From: an uncultured Acidimicrobiales bacterium
GTDB taxonomy: Bacteria; Actinomycetota; Acidimicrobiia; Acidimicrobiales; SHLQ01
Direction of reading: 5' to 3'
DNA: 46,521 nucleotides
NCBI GenBank assembly: GCA_938041035.1
Contig: CALHYX010000062.1
Span: forward strand, 1 to 46,521
A model generated the notes under the pieces. It worked only from the letters and a program-made list of their open reading frames with translations, ran no database searches and was not told the origin of the DNA. Within the stretch, counting starts at the first letter, position 1. Every line of letters begins with the position of its first letter. The translations under genes were made by a program, and so were the position numbers. Positions 15,835 through 24,474 of this stretch are shown piece after piece.

Positions 15835-17160
15835 CTACCGGGTGAGCCAGGAGTCCGCGGTTTCGATCTGCTCGAGGCGGGCCAGCGGTTCCCACCAGTT
15901 GGTCAGTGCTCGATCGCCGTCGCTCAGACCGTTCTCGTGGCCGGGGAGGTTCTGCATCCACCAGACGGAGAACGCCACCCCGCCGTCGGGAAAGCACTCC
16001 GGGTCGCCGTAGGCGGGGGTGAACCAGGTTGAACACGAGATCTCGGCCGGCGTGCCACCGTCCGGTGTCCACGTTTGGCAATCCGAGGTGACGACCTCGG
16101 GCTCCCAGGTGACGAAGGCGTCCGTGCTGTTGGGCGCCCAGACGCTGTTGCCGCAGCGGGCCGGAGAGGAGAACGGCGCCTCGCCGCCGACGAATTCGTC
16201 GACGAACAGCCCGGCATCGCGGTGGCGCAGCAGGGACTCGATCTGAAGCCCGCGGTTGAGCAACATCACGTCGAGACCACGGGTGAAGTTGAAGTTGTAC
16301 AGGGTGTAGGGATTGGCGCAGCGCGGCATGTCGTCGCCCCGGAAGCTGTTGGAGATGTCGCCGCTCGCACTCGAGAGCTTGGACGTGGCGGGGACCAGGT
16401 TTCCGTGGTGGTGGGTGTACATCCAGACTTCGCGGACGCCGAGGTTGTCGACCCAGTCACAGATGCCGGCCCCGGCGAGGACGAGGTCGTAGGCCGGGAA
16501 GAAGACATCGGTCGAATTCGGGGCGAGCACTCCCAGCGGCGGCGCCGTGTTCTGCTCGATTTCGCCGATGATCTCGACCCCCATCGAAGGCGGAGCGGCG
16601 GCATCGGCGTACCCGTGGTAGCGGGTGGCTTCGGTCGACCACCAGGCGTTGCGATTCTCGAGTCCGTCGATGCGGTTGCGCAGTTCGTCGACGCTGCCGC
16701 TGTAGTTCGTGGTCTCCTGGTCGATGATGCCGTCACCGTCCGCGTCGAGAAGGAAACGGATCGACAACACCGGGGTGGACCAGATTGCCTCGTCGATCTG
16801 CGGGTGCAGACAGGTGCTCGGGTCTGCGCAGGTGGGCAGGGTCCGGGATTTCTGCTCCCCCTGGGCTGATGGCTGCTCGAGCGCGTTGGGGTCGGCGCCG
16901 GAACCACCGCCGGATGCGCCGGACTGACCACCGGCGGCGGGTTCCGCGGGCTGGCCGCCGTCGGTCTCGACCGGTTCGGCCCCGGCGTCTGATCCGGCCG
17001 GCTGGGCCTGACCGTCCGGGTTTTCGGACTGCGCGTCGCTGAGGCTGGTGGTGGTGAACCCGCACGCGGTTGCGATGAGCGCCAGGCTCAACACCATCGC
17101 CGACACTCGGAGGCGCCGACACAGCAAGAGCGGGGACGATGGTGTTGGTTGGGTCGACAT
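15835..17160 (-). CDS. Putative lipoprotein of unknown function
   Basis: About 441 residues. I choose ATG 17160 because AGGAG lies 6 bases upstream (minus strand); an in-frame ATG at 17184 has no such site. After a basic n-region comes SAMVLSLALIATACG, a plausible if imperfect lipobox. A ~70-residue Gly/Ser/Gln/Glu/Pro linker follows. The globular part (~110-440) is Trp- and Asn-rich, with a DADGDGIID calcium-loop-like segment, an MYTHHHGN segment and several Cys (CDWVD, RCANP, ARCGNS, DCQTW, ISCSTW, PECF). I do not recognise a family. It is divergent from the metzincin-like lipoprotein gene, with 201 bases between the two starts, so the two may be co-regulated. A surface-anchored binding or hydrolytic role is possible but not shown. 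Confidence 0.75.
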   Translation of the reverse strand: MSTQPTPSSPLLLCRRLRVSAMVLSLALIATACGFTTTSLSDAQSENPDGQAQPAGSDAGAEPVETDGGQPAEPAAGGQSGASGGGSGADPNALEQPSAQGEQKSRTLPTCADPSTCLHPQIDEAIWSTPVLSIRFLLDADGDGIIDQETTNYSGSVDELRNRIDGLENRNAWWSTEATRYHGYADAAAPPSMGVEIIGEIEQNTAPPLGVLAPNSTDVFFPAYDLVLAGAGICDWVDNLGVREVWMYTHHHGNLVPATSKLSSASGDISNSFRGDDMPRCANPYTLYNFNFTRGLDVMLLNRGLQIESLLRHRDAGLFVDEFVGGEAPFSSPARCGNSVWAPNSTDAFVTWEPEVVTSDCQTWTPDGGTPAEISCSTWFTPAYGDPECFPDGGVAFSVWWMQNLPGHENGLSDGDRALTNWWEPLARLEQIETADSWLTR

Positions 17161-17326
17161 GGTTTTCTCCTGATCGGACATCACTCATGTGATGCCGCGG
17201 AAGCCCCCGAGGTTTCAGTGGGTGCGAAATATGGGTACTGCGGCCCACCCCGGCTTACTTCGGTGGCGGCGCTTCCGGGTTGACCCACGGCTTCGATCGC
17301 AGGGTTTGGCCGCCCCGATCGCCCCT

Positions 17327-17354
17327 TGGGGCGCCCGATCGCAGCTGGTACCGT
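17327..17354 (+). promoter_or_regulatory. Promoter of the metalloprotease gene (leaderless)
   Basis: TTGGGG (17327-17332), 16-base spacer, TACCGT (17349-17354), then 7 bases to ATG 17362. The -35 lies inside the palindrome CGCCCCTTGGGGCG (17321-17334), which could serve as an operator. Confidence 0.45.
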
Positions 17355-17361
17355 CGCGCCC

Positions 17362-18798
17362 ATGGGTCGTCGCTCGGTTGCCATCGTCTGCGCCATGGGG
17401 TTCTTCGCCACGGCGTGTGTGCCGTACTTTGGACCGGAGGGCTCGGTCACCGCCGAGAACTCACCGTCGGGGGCGGTTCTCAGCTGGACCGCGGCGATTG
17501 ACGAATCGCCCACCGAGGAGCTCGACTACTACGAGATCGAGGCGGACGGATCGGTCATCGCGACCATCGACGCCCCGACCCGCCTCTGCCTCCTCTCCGG
17601 CGGTAGCCCCGGCGTCATCTACGAGCTCAGCGTCACCGCCTACTTCGACAGCGGGGACTGGAGCGGCACGATCACCGCGCCGATCGAGGACTGGGGCCGA
17701 CTCGTCACCCTCTACACGCCGACCGCGGGAACGGGCGGGCCACTCGTCTGCACCGTCGGCGCCGACGATGATGGCGATGGTCTACCGAACGTCGTCGAGA
17801 CCAACACCGGCACGTTCGTCGACCTCACCGATACGGGTACCGATCCAAACGACGCCGACACCGACGACGACCAGCTCGACGACGGTGCCGAGGTGTTCGG
17901 CACCGAGGATGGTCTCGACCTGCCCGGGCTCGGCGTGAGCCCGCTGCACAAGGACCTCCTCCTCGAATACGACTGGTTCGACGACAGCAACGACTGTGGC
18001 GCCCACAGCCACCGACCCTCCGCCGCCGTCATGGCCGCACTCGAATCGGCGTTTGCCGCGGCGCCGGTGCCCAACCCCGACGGTGTCGACGGGATCAACC
18101 TGATCAACGACTACGGCCAGGGCGGCATCTTCGACGGCGGCAACATGATCCCCGACGCCGACGGGGTGATCGCCGGCAACGTGTTCGGGCCCGATTTCCA
18201 GAACTACAAGGCCACCAACCTGGCTGCGAACCGGCAGGGCTTCTTCCACTACGTGCTGCTGCCGCATCGGTACAACCTGACCAGCGGCAGCTCCGGCTAC
18301 GCCGAGATCTATGGCGATGATCTGATCGTCTCGCTTCAGTGCGTCACCCATCAGGGCGTGACGCAGAACACGATCATGCACGAGGTGGGCCACAACCTGA
18401 ACCTGCGCCACGGCGGTGACCAGAACGCGAACTTCAAGCCCAACTACAACTCGGTGATGAACTACCGCTACCAGTTCCCCGGGGCCGACGGTGACTGTGA
18501 CGCGCTCGGCGATGGCGTCCTCGACTTCTCCCACGGCATCAACATCGCGCTGAACGAAGCGAACCTCGACGAGAACGCCGGGGTGTGCGGCACCACCGCC
18601 ATCGACTGGAACGGCAACGGCACGTTCCAGAGCTCGATCGCATTCGATCTCAACGGGGGTGGCCTGACCACCCTGGAGGACGTCGACGACTGGGCCTTCG
18701 TCACCCTCGACGGCATCACCGGCGGATCCGGTGCCGGCCAGCGGATCGCTCCCGTCGGGGTCGAAGAGCCGCCGGTGCCCGAGGAATACCTCGACTAG
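17362..18798 (+). CDS. Metzincin-like zinc metalloprotease lipoprotein with thrombospondin-3-like calcium loops
   Basis: 478 residues from ATG 17362, which directly gives a basic n-region, a hydrophobic stretch and the lipobox FFATAC (Cys19). An upstream ATG at 17326 would bury the signal peptide. Residues ~25-120 look like a fibronectin-III domain. Next come Asp-rich calcium loops (DDDGDGLPNVVE, GTDPNDADTDDDQLDDGAEV) as in thrombospondin type 3 repeats. The protease part contains HEVGHNLNLRH (His340, Glu341, His344, His350), the extended zinc motif of metzincins with Asn where Gly is usual, and a downstream SVMNYRYQF that fits the Met-turn. It is expected on the outer face of the cell membrane. 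Substrate unknown. Confidence 0.85.
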   Translation: MGRRSVAIVCAMGFFATACVPYFGPEGSVTAENSPSGAVLSWTAAIDESPTEELDYYEIEADGSVIATIDAPTRLCLLSGGSPGVIYELSVTAYFDSGDWSGTITAPIEDWGRLVTLYTPTAGTGGPLVCTVGADDDGDGLPNVVETNTGTFVDLTDTGTDPNDADTDDDQLDDGAEVFGTEDGLDLPGLGVSPLHKDLLLEYDWFDDSNDCGAHSHRPSAAVMAALESAFAAAPVPNPDGVDGINLINDYGQGGIFDGGNMIPDADGVIAGNVFGPDFQNYKATNLAANRQGFFHYVLLPHRYNLTSGSSGYAEIYGDDLIVSLQCVTHQGVTQNTIMHEVGHNLNLRHGGDQNANFKPNYNSVMNYRYQFPGADGDCDALGDGVLDFSHGINIALNEANLDENAGVCGTTAIDWNGNGTFQSSIAFDLNGGGLTTLEDVDDWAFVTLDGITGGSGAGQRIAPVGVEEPPVPEEYLD

Positions 18799-18808
18799 TT
18801 CTGCTCAG

Positions 18809-19591
18809 CTACATCCGGCCCGGGCGCCACGACAGCAGTTTCCAACCGTTGCGGGTCGCCACCGTCTCGGTGGTGAGGCCCGGCAGTTCTTGGTCAACGA
18901 GTAGCCCCGAGAGCAGCAGTCGCCGCCCGGTGACCCGACACAGGTCGGCGATCAGCGGTTCGAGCTCGGGGCGAATCATGTTGGCGAGCACGACGTCGTA
19001 TGCACCCCCAACCTGGGCCAGCGCCGTGCCGGAGATGTCGATGTCGACGCCGTTTCGCGCCGCGTTGTGGGTGGTAGCCGCGACCGCTTCGGGCGCGATG
19101 TCGATCGCCGTGACCTCGGCCCCGAGGCGGGCCGCCGCGATCGCGAGCACGCCGGTGCCGCACCCGACATCGAGCACGCGGTCGCCGGCGCCGATCTCCG
19201 TGCCGATTTCTTCGAGCAGCAGCGCGGTGGTCGGGTGGCCGCCGTGGCCAAAGGCGTCGCGTTCGTCGATCGACAGCTCGATCAACCCCTCGACCGCATC
19301 GATGGCGTTGCCGGTGCCAGCGGGATCGATGGAACCGGGGGCGGGGAGCAGGAAGCGGCCCGCCCGCACCGCCTGGCGATGGCGGGATCGCGCCGCCGCC
19401 CAGTCGGCCGGGTCATCCGACCCGATCGGCCGGGTCGGCCACCGGCGGCCGAGAAGCGTGCTGGCGCTCGATGCTGCTTCGGCGTCGGCAAAGGTGGCGA
19501 TCAGGACGTCGTCGCGCTCCTCGATGCCGAGCACGCCGGCGGACCAGAGCTGACCGGAAGCCAGGTCCTGTTCGGACCCGGCCACCGTCAC
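18809..19591 (-). CDS. prmA: Ribosomal protein L11 methyltransferase-like protein (PrmA family)
   Basis: 260-residue SAM-dependent methyltransferase. The PrmA signature AFGHGGHPTT (113-122; FGTGxHxTT in most members) is followed by the SAM motif I VLDVGCGTGVLAIAA (139 on), motif II VTAIDIAPEAV and motif IV VLANMI, the form found in PrmA in place of NPPY. The N-terminal ~100 residues are divergent. PrmA trimethylates ribosomal protein L11; some relatives act on other proteins, so the target is an assignment by family. It ends 10 bases from the convergent protease gene. Confidence 0.85.
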   Translation of the reverse strand: MTVAGSEQDLASGQLWSAGVLGIEERDDVLIATFADAEAASSASTLLGRRWPTRPIGSDDPADWAAARSRHRQAVRAGRFLLPAPGSIDPAGTGNAIDAVEGLIELSIDERDAFGHGGHPTTALLLEEIGTEIGAGDRVLDVGCGTGVLAIAAARLGAEVTAIDIAPEAVAATTHNAARNGVDIDISGTALAQVGGAYDVVLANMIRPELEPLIADLCRVTGRRLLLSGLLVDQELPGLTTETVATRNGWKLLSWRPGRM

Positions 19592-19605
19592 TTCGATGCG
19601 GGGGT

Positions 19606-20223
19606 TCAGCCGCCCAGAACCTTGCCCAGAATGGACCCGAGGCCGCTGCTGTCGCCGCCGAGCACATTGCCGAGCTGACCCAGGAGGCCCCCCTGCTCTT
19701 CCTCGTCGTCGCTGTCGAGGAACCCGAGCAGATCGCCGAGGCCCGGTTCGGCTTCGGCGATACCTCGGCGCTCGTCGCCCAGGGCCGTGCGCAGAGCGCC
19801 TTCGTCGAGGTTGGCCTCGCGCTTTTGCTTGCCGAGATAGCCCATCACGATCGGCGCCAGCAACGGCAGGAGCTTCATGACCAGGCTGAGGTCGAGCCCG
19901 CTCTTTTGGGAGACCGCTTGCGCCACCTGGGGCGTTCGGTTGCCGAAGACGTGGCCAAGAATCTTCTCGCCGTCCCCCAGCGCCCCGGCGAGCCCGCCCA
20001 AATTGTTGAGAATCGAGCCGTCGTGGCTGTCGAGTGCGCCGAGCAGCGATGCGGCGCCGCCTTCCGCGCCGGCGTTTTTGGCCAACCCGCCGAGCAGCGC
20101 GGGTAGCGCCGCGGCGATGCCCTTCTGGGCCATCGAGCCGTCGCTGCCCAGCAACGAGGCGATCTGGCCGAGCTCGTCGCCGGTTCCGACCTGGCCGAGG
20201 AGTGTTTCAAACATGTTTGCCAT
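19606..20223 (-). CDS. DUF937 domain protein
   Basis: About 205 residues starting MANMFETLLGQVGTGDELG. ATG 20223 is chosen because it gives the canonical DUF937 N-terminus; an in-frame ATG at 20268 would add 15 uncharacteristic residues. The sequence is a Gly/Ala/Leu-rich set of helices (GIAAALPALLGGLAKNAG, ASLLGALDSHDGSILNNLGGLAGALGDGEKILGHVFG, SGLDLSLVMKLLPLLAPIVMGYLGKQ), the standard arrangement of this family. The tail is acidic (LDSDDEEEQ) and then Gly/Leu-rich. Function unknown; a YidB-like relative exists in E. coli. No functional tie to its neighbours is visible. Confidence 0.88.
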   Translation of the reverse strand: MANMFETLLGQVGTGDELGQIASLLGSDGSMAQKGIAAALPALLGGLAKNAGAEGGAASLLGALDSHDGSILNNLGGLAGALGDGEKILGHVFGNRTPQVAQAVSQKSGLDLSLVMKLLPLLAPIVMGYLGKQKREANLDEGALRTALGDERRGIAEAEPGLGDLLGFLDSDDEEEQGGLLGQLGNVLGGDSSGLGSILGKVLGG

Positions 20224-20332
20224 AAAGGGTGCTTTCGTTTCGAGGGGCGGACGCGCGATGTTAGCCACGACGGCGTGGTTGCGCCCGGGTGGAGGATGAA
20301 CCGGCCTATGACGACAGCGTCCAATCGCCCAA

Positions 20333-20338
20333 TAGGGT
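20333..20338 (+). promoter_or_regulatory. Candidate -10 element of zwf-pgl
   Basis: TAGGGT followed by 6 bases (GGGACG) and ATG 20345 fits a leaderless start. The same G-rich bases could serve as a weak ribosome site, and no clear -35 is seen, so this is tentative. Confidence 0.35.
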
Positions 20339-20344
20339 GGGACG

Positions 20345-21733
20345 ATGACTCACGCCGATGCGCTGGTGTTGTTCGGCATCACCGGAGATCTCGCCAAGAA
20401 GAAGCTCTTTCCCGCCCTCTACGAGCTCACCCGGAAGGGCCGCATCGACGACATGCCGATCATCGGCGTCGCGCGCAGTGACTGGAGTGTCGACCAGCTG
20501 CGCGACCGGGCGCGCGAGTCCCTCCCCGAAGGGGTGCCCGACGTGGTGGAGCGATTGTGTTCCCAGCTTCGCTACGTGCGCGGTGACTACACCGGCGCTG
20601 AGACGTTCGCGAAGCTCTCGGCCGAGCTCGAGGGCTACGACACCCCCGTTTCGTACCTGGCCATTCCGCCGAGTCTGTTCGACGATGTCGTGAGTGGCAT
20701 GGCCGCGGCCGGTATGAACGACCGGGGGCGGGTGGTGGTCGAGAAACCGTTCGGTCGCGACCTCGCGTCCGCCCGCGAGCTCAACAACATTCTCCACCGG
20801 CACCTGCGCGAGGAACAGATCTTCCGGATCGACCACTTCCTCGGCAAGGAACCGGTGCAAAACCTCATGGTGTTCCGGTTTGCCAACACGCTGCTCGAAC
20901 CGGTGTGGAACCGCCACTACATCGACAACGTACGCATCACCCTGGCCGAGTCCTTCGGGGTCGACGGGCGCGGTGGCTTCTACGAGGGGGTCGGTGCCGT
21001 GCGCGACGTCGTACAGAACCACCTGCTGCAGATGGTGGCCCTGCTCGCCATGGAACCGCCGTCGTCGGCCGACCCGGCGGCGCTGCGCGACGAAAAGGTG
21101 AAGGTGTTCAAGGCGATGAAGGCGGTCGACCCGGCAAAGGTCGTGCGCGGCCAGTTCACCGGCTATCTCGACGAGGAGGGGGTCGAACCCGATTCCGACA
21201 CCGAGACCTATGCCGCGATGAGCCTGGAGATCGAGTCGTGGCGGTGGGCCGGGGTGCCGTTCTGCATCCGTACGGGCAAGGCCATGGCCGAAACGGTCAC
21301 CGAGGCGGTGGTGCAGTTCAAGACCCCGCCCCGACTGCTGTTCTCCGAGCACGACGAAACGCCGCGGCCCAACGAGCTGCGGTTTCGGATGAAGCCCGAC
21401 GACACGATCACCATGACCCTCCAGGCCAAGCAACCCGGCACCGACATGATCTCCCGAGCGGTCGACCTGGCCGTCGACTACGAACGAGCGCTCGGCGGCG
21501 ACGGGCCGGAGGCGTACGAGCGCCTGTTGAACGACGCCCTGCTCGGCGATCCGCGGCTCTTCGCCCGCCAGGACGGGGTCGAGGAGGCATGGCGCGTCAT
21601 CGAACCCGTGCTCGCCAATCCGCAGCCGGTGATCCCGTATGCGCCGGGGAGCTGGGGACCCGACGCCGCCGACGCCATCGTGCCGGGCGAGCACTGTTGG
21701 GATGCCGCCCAGCTTTCCCGCCGATCGAACTGA
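20345..21733 (+). CDS. zwf: Glucose-6-phosphate 1-dehydrogenase
   Basis: First enzyme of the oxidative pentose phosphate pathway: glucose 6-phosphate plus NAD(P)+ to 6-phosphogluconolactone. 462 residues, slightly shorter than the usual ~485-510. The coenzyme motif is GITGDLAKKKLFPALYEL (11 on), VVVEKPFGRDLASA follows near 130, and the substrate/catalytic motif RIDHFLGKEPVQN surrounds His164. The C-terminal alpha+beta domain is complete, ending in the conserved YAPGSWGPDAAD. It is 6 bases upstream of pgl, the next enzyme of the pathway. No opcA or tal gene is adjacent, unlike the common actinobacterial tkt-tal-zwf-opcA-pgl order. Confidence 0.96.
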   Translation: MTHADALVLFGITGDLAKKKLFPALYELTRKGRIDDMPIIGVARSDWSVDQLRDRARESLPEGVPDVVERLCSQLRYVRGDYTGAETFAKLSAELEGYDTPVSYLAIPPSLFDDVVSGMAAAGMNDRGRVVVEKPFGRDLASARELNNILHRHLREEQIFRIDHFLGKEPVQNLMVFRFANTLLEPVWNRHYIDNVRITLAESFGVDGRGGFYEGVGAVRDVVQNHLLQMVALLAMEPPSSADPAALRDEKVKVFKAMKAVDPAKVVRGQFTGYLDEEGVEPDSDTETYAAMSLEIESWRWAGVPFCIRTGKAMAETVTEAVVQFKTPPRLLFSEHDETPRPNELRFRMKPDDTITMTLQAKQPGTDMISRAVDLAVDYERALGGDGPEAYERLLNDALLGDPRLFARQDGVEEAWRVIEPVLANPQPVIPYAPGSWGPDAADAIVPGEHCWDAAQLSRRSN

Positions 21734-21739
21734 GGCTCG

Positions 21740-22420
21740 ATGTTGTTGCAAATGCTCCCCGACGCGGAGGCCGTCGCGATTCGCGCGGTCGACGTCATCG
21801 TTACCGAAGCCAAGGAAGCCATCGGCCGCAACGGCGTATTCACGCTTGCCGTCAGCGGCGGGCGAACGCCGCGCCGAATGCTGGAGTTGCTCGCCGAACG
21901 TCCGGACCTCGACTGGTCGGCCGTGCATCTGTTTCAGGTCGATGAGCGGGTCGCTCCCGACGGTGACCCCGACCGCAACGCGACGATGTTGGCCGACGCA
22001 CTGCTGGGCCGCGTGGCACCGGCCGGCGTGCACCGGATGCCCGTCGTCGCCGACGACCTCCACGCGGCCGCCGCCGAGTACGCCGGCAGTCTTGCCCTGG
22101 CGACGGGGGTCTCGGGCCAACTCGACCTGGTCCAACTCGGCCTGGGCGCCGATGGCCACACCGCGTCGCTGCTACCGGATGATCCGGTGCTGGACGTCAC
22201 CGATGCCGTCGGCGTGACCGAGCCGTACCAGGGGCGTCGGCGAATGACCATCACCTATCCGGTCATCGCCAAGGCGCGCACCGTGCTGTGGGTCATCACC
22301 GGAGCCGAAAAGCAGCCCGCGCTGGCCCAGCTCCTGGCGTCGGACGCGACGATTCCGGCCGGCCGCGTGGGCCTCGACCGGTCGACCGTGCTGGCCGATG
22401 ACGCCGCGCTGGGGCACTAG
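21740..22420 (+). CDS. pgl: 6-phosphogluconolactonase
   Basis: Hydrolyses 6-phosphogluconolactone to 6-phosphogluconate, directly after zwf (6-base gap, GAGG ribosome site inside it). 226 residues. Family motifs: LAVSGGRTPRRMLELL (sugar-phosphate binding), VHLFQVDERVAPDGDPDRNATM, and LDLVQLGLGADGHTASLLPDDP. The final ITYPVIAKARTVLWVITGAEKQPALAQLL block is as in DevB/SOL-type enzymes. It ends 32 bases before the stop of the convergent DUF1214-like gene. Confidence 0.95.
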   Translation: MLLQMLPDAEAVAIRAVDVIVTEAKEAIGRNGVFTLAVSGGRTPRRMLELLAERPDLDWSAVHLFQVDERVAPDGDPDRNATMLADALLGRVAPAGVHRMPVVADDLHAAAAEYAGSLALATGVSGQLDLVQLGLGADGHTASLLPDDPVLDVTDAVGVTEPYQGRRRMTITYPVIAKARTVLWVITGAEKQPALAQLLASDATIPAGRVGLDRSTVLADDAALGH

Positions 22421-22452
22421 CTCCCGACGCGGCACCGAGTCGTTCGGCGTCT

Positions 22453-23706
22453 CTAGGCGTAGCGAGCTAACCCGGCGCGGCGGCGCCGCCGCAACGCCTC
22501 GGATCTCTCGCCGGCGCTGACCCGGGGATGGTCGGCCGGGAGATGGTCGGCGAGATCGGCGAGCGCGACGACCTCGGATTCGGGCACCGGTAGCGTTTGG
22601 GCGCGCACCCAGCGATACGCGAGAAGACCGACCGGGCGGGACTCGGTGTCTATCCAGTTGGGAACGCCCGGGTCGCGGTGGGCGATCACCATGCGCACGC
22701 GACCGTCGGAGTCGATGTGGCACTGGGTCATGTTCAAACTGGTCTGGCGGTCGGTGAACGCGCCTGACTCGAACCAGGCCAGGGTGTGGATCTGGAAGTT
22801 CCAGTAGTCGGCGTCGGGTTCATCGCAGGTAATCACCAGCGCGTCGTCGGCGCCGAGGTCCCAGAAGCCCGACCCGTAGGCGATGTTGTCGGCGCCGCCG
22901 GCGACCTGGCGAGGCGCGCTCATCTCGTTGGGCGTCGCCCGTTCGAGTGCGGCAGCGAGATAGTTGCTCCAGTAGGTCAGCGTACGCTCCACCCACACCG
23001 AGGCCCGATCGAGCCCGTAGGCGATATCGACCGGGTCGGCCGGGTAGGGGAGCTCGGGCGTCTCGCCGACCAGTTCGATCGTCGGTACGCCGACGCGATC
23101 GTTCTCCCAGTCGGCCTGATACTGACGTATCGAGACCATGCGGGCCATCGGGTCGGTCGGCATCCAGTTGCCCGAGTGTTCGTCGGGCGAGACGATGACC
23201 TCGAGGACACCGTCGTCGCCCACCTCCAGCTGATCGAGTGCCCGCTCGCTGTACACGCCGTACTCGTCGAGCTGCATGTCGCCTTCGGCGAGCGACAACA
23301 GCATCTGGCGAACTCCGGTGGCGTCCACGGTCACCCGGTAGGTGAGCGCCGGATCGATCGCCGCCCGGTGGTAGACGTTGTCGGCGTTGGGCCCACCCCA
23401 CTGGGACCACGGCTCCTCGTGACGCAGGAACACCGGGAAATCCGGATCGCTGCCCTCCATCTCGGTGCGGATCGCGTGGGTGAGCAGCCGGGTGAGGTAG
23501 CGATAACCCTCGGCGCGGGCGCGGTCGTCGTCGGGAAAATCCTCGCCGAGTAGTAGTTCGCCCACGCTGGCGAGTCGGGCGCAGAACTGCAGCCAGGCCT
23601 GCCCGGTCACCAGGCGGCTGTGGGGATCCTGCGGCGGATCATCCTCGTCGTCGGCGGGACCTCCGGCGGCCGCGGGTTCCTCGGGCGGTGGTGCCGGCTC
23701 GGTCAT
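22453..23706 (-). CDS. DUF1214-like protein
   Basis: 417 residues, no signal peptide. A Pro/Glu/Ala-rich acidic N-terminus (~35 residues) is followed by a helical region (WLQFCARLASVGELLLG). Next is a beta-rich domain with PNADNVYHRAAIDPALTYRV and a C-terminal block with CDEPDADYWNFQIHTLAWFES, RMVIAHRDPGVPNWIDT, which resembles DUF1214/DUF1254 proteins. These are widespread in Actinobacteria near steroid or aromatic metabolism genes and lack a known reaction. No ribosome site precedes ATG 23706, so the start is uncertain. It ends with an Arg-rich tail. No clear partner gene. Confidence 0.7.
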   Translation of the reverse strand: MTEPAPPPEEPAAAGGPADDEDDPPQDPHSRLVTGQAWLQFCARLASVGELLLGEDFPDDDRARAEGYRYLTRLLTHAIRTEMEGSDPDFPVFLRHEEPWSQWGGPNADNVYHRAAIDPALTYRVTVDATGVRQMLLSLAEGDMQLDEYGVYSERALDQLEVGDDGVLEVIVSPDEHSGNWMPTDPMARMVSIRQYQADWENDRVGVPTIELVGETPELPYPADPVDIAYGLDRASVWVERTLTYWSNYLAAALERATPNEMSAPRQVAGGADNIAYGSGFWDLGADDALVITCDEPDADYWNFQIHTLAWFESGAFTDRQTSLNMTQCHIDSDGRVRMVIAHRDPGVPNWIDTESRPVGLLAYRWVRAQTLPVPESEVVALADLADHLPADHPRVSAGERSEALRRRRRAGLARYA

Positions 23707-23762
23707 GGATCGAGTCTGTCAGTGCCTCCGGGTTCTGTCAGGCCAACCCGTGGGGCCGCTCT

Positions 23763-24422
23763 TCAGAGGTGGAGTCCACACTCCGTCTTGCTCTGGCCGA
23801 GCCATCGGCCGCTTCGGGTGTCGGCCGCATCGGCGGGGAGGGGTGAGGTGCAGGTGGCACAACCAATGGAGCCGTACCCGTGATCGAGCAGCGGATTGCG
23901 GATCACCTCGTGCATGGTGCGATAGCGATGCACGTCGTCGTCGTTCCACTGCGCCAGCGGGCTGATCTTCACGAGTGATCGACGGTCGGTACCGACGATG
24001 GGAATCGAGGACCGGTGGGCGGTGTCCGTGCGCCGAATTCCGGTGAGCCATGCCCGGCGGTGCGACAACGCGGCGTCGAGTAATTCGGTCTTGTCGGCGC
24101 AGCACGCTCCGGGCTCGAAGGGCTCGGTTGGTCGGGGTTTGGCATGGCGGATGACCGTTACCTGGATGCGATAGCGGCGTTCGATCGCCCGCAGCGTCCA
24201 CCACGTCTCGGGGAAGTGAAAGCCGGTGTCGAGAAAGACGATGTCCAGCTCGGGGGCGACTCGGGAGGCGATGTCGATCAGGACGGCATCTTGCATCGAT
24301 GCCAAGACGCACGCCGCGTCGCCGAACTCTTCGGCCGCCCAGGCCACGGCGGCCTCGGCGGTGTGTACCGCCAGCCGGGTGGAAGCTCGATCTAAAGGTG
24401 ACCAAACCTGTCGGGTATCCAT
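23763..24422 (-). CDS. cysH: Adenylyl-sulfate reductase (CysH family, [4Fe-4S] type)
   Basis: Reduces activated sulfate to sulfite with thioredoxin in assimilatory sulfur metabolism. 219 residues. The paired cysteines C107-C108 (GACCADKTE) and C188/C191 (GCATC) are the [4Fe-4S] ligands that mark APS-using enzymes, and the catalytic Cys is C215 in the ECGLH C-terminus. Substrate-binding segments include FLDTGFHFPETW. The usual SxGKDS P-loop near residue 40 is here LASMQDAVLID, conserved in position but divergent. No cysD, cysN, cysI or sulfate permease is adjacent, so the gene is isolated in this window. A promoter with -10 six bases before the ATG suggests a leaderless transcript. Confidence 0.93.
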   Translation of the reverse strand: MDTRQVWSPLDRASTRLAVHTAEAAVAWAAEEFGDAACVLASMQDAVLIDIASRVAPELDIVFLDTGFHFPETWWTLRAIERRYRIQVTVIRHAKPRPTEPFEPGACCADKTELLDAALSHRRAWLTGIRRTDTAHRSSIPIVGTDRRSLVKISPLAQWNDDDVHRYRTMHEVIRNPLLDHGYGSIGCATCTSPLPADAADTRSGRWLGQSKTECGLHL

Positions 24423-24428
24423 CCCGCC

Positions 24429-24456
24429 ACCATAGCGGTTAAACCCGACTAATCAA
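24429..24456 (-). promoter_or_regulatory. Promoter of cysH (leaderless)
   Basis: Minus strand: TTGATT (24456-24451), 16-base spacer, TATGGT (24434-24429), 6 bases, ATG 24422. The start point would fall at or next to the ATG. The region is AT-richer than its surroundings. Confidence 0.6.
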
Positions 24457-24474
24457 GTCGTATTTTGGCGGGCC

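Noticed and set aside
22421..22452. Terminator between pgl and the DUF1214-like gene
   Set aside because: Only a five-base GACGC/GCGTC pairing is visible in the 32-base convergent gap; too weak to call.
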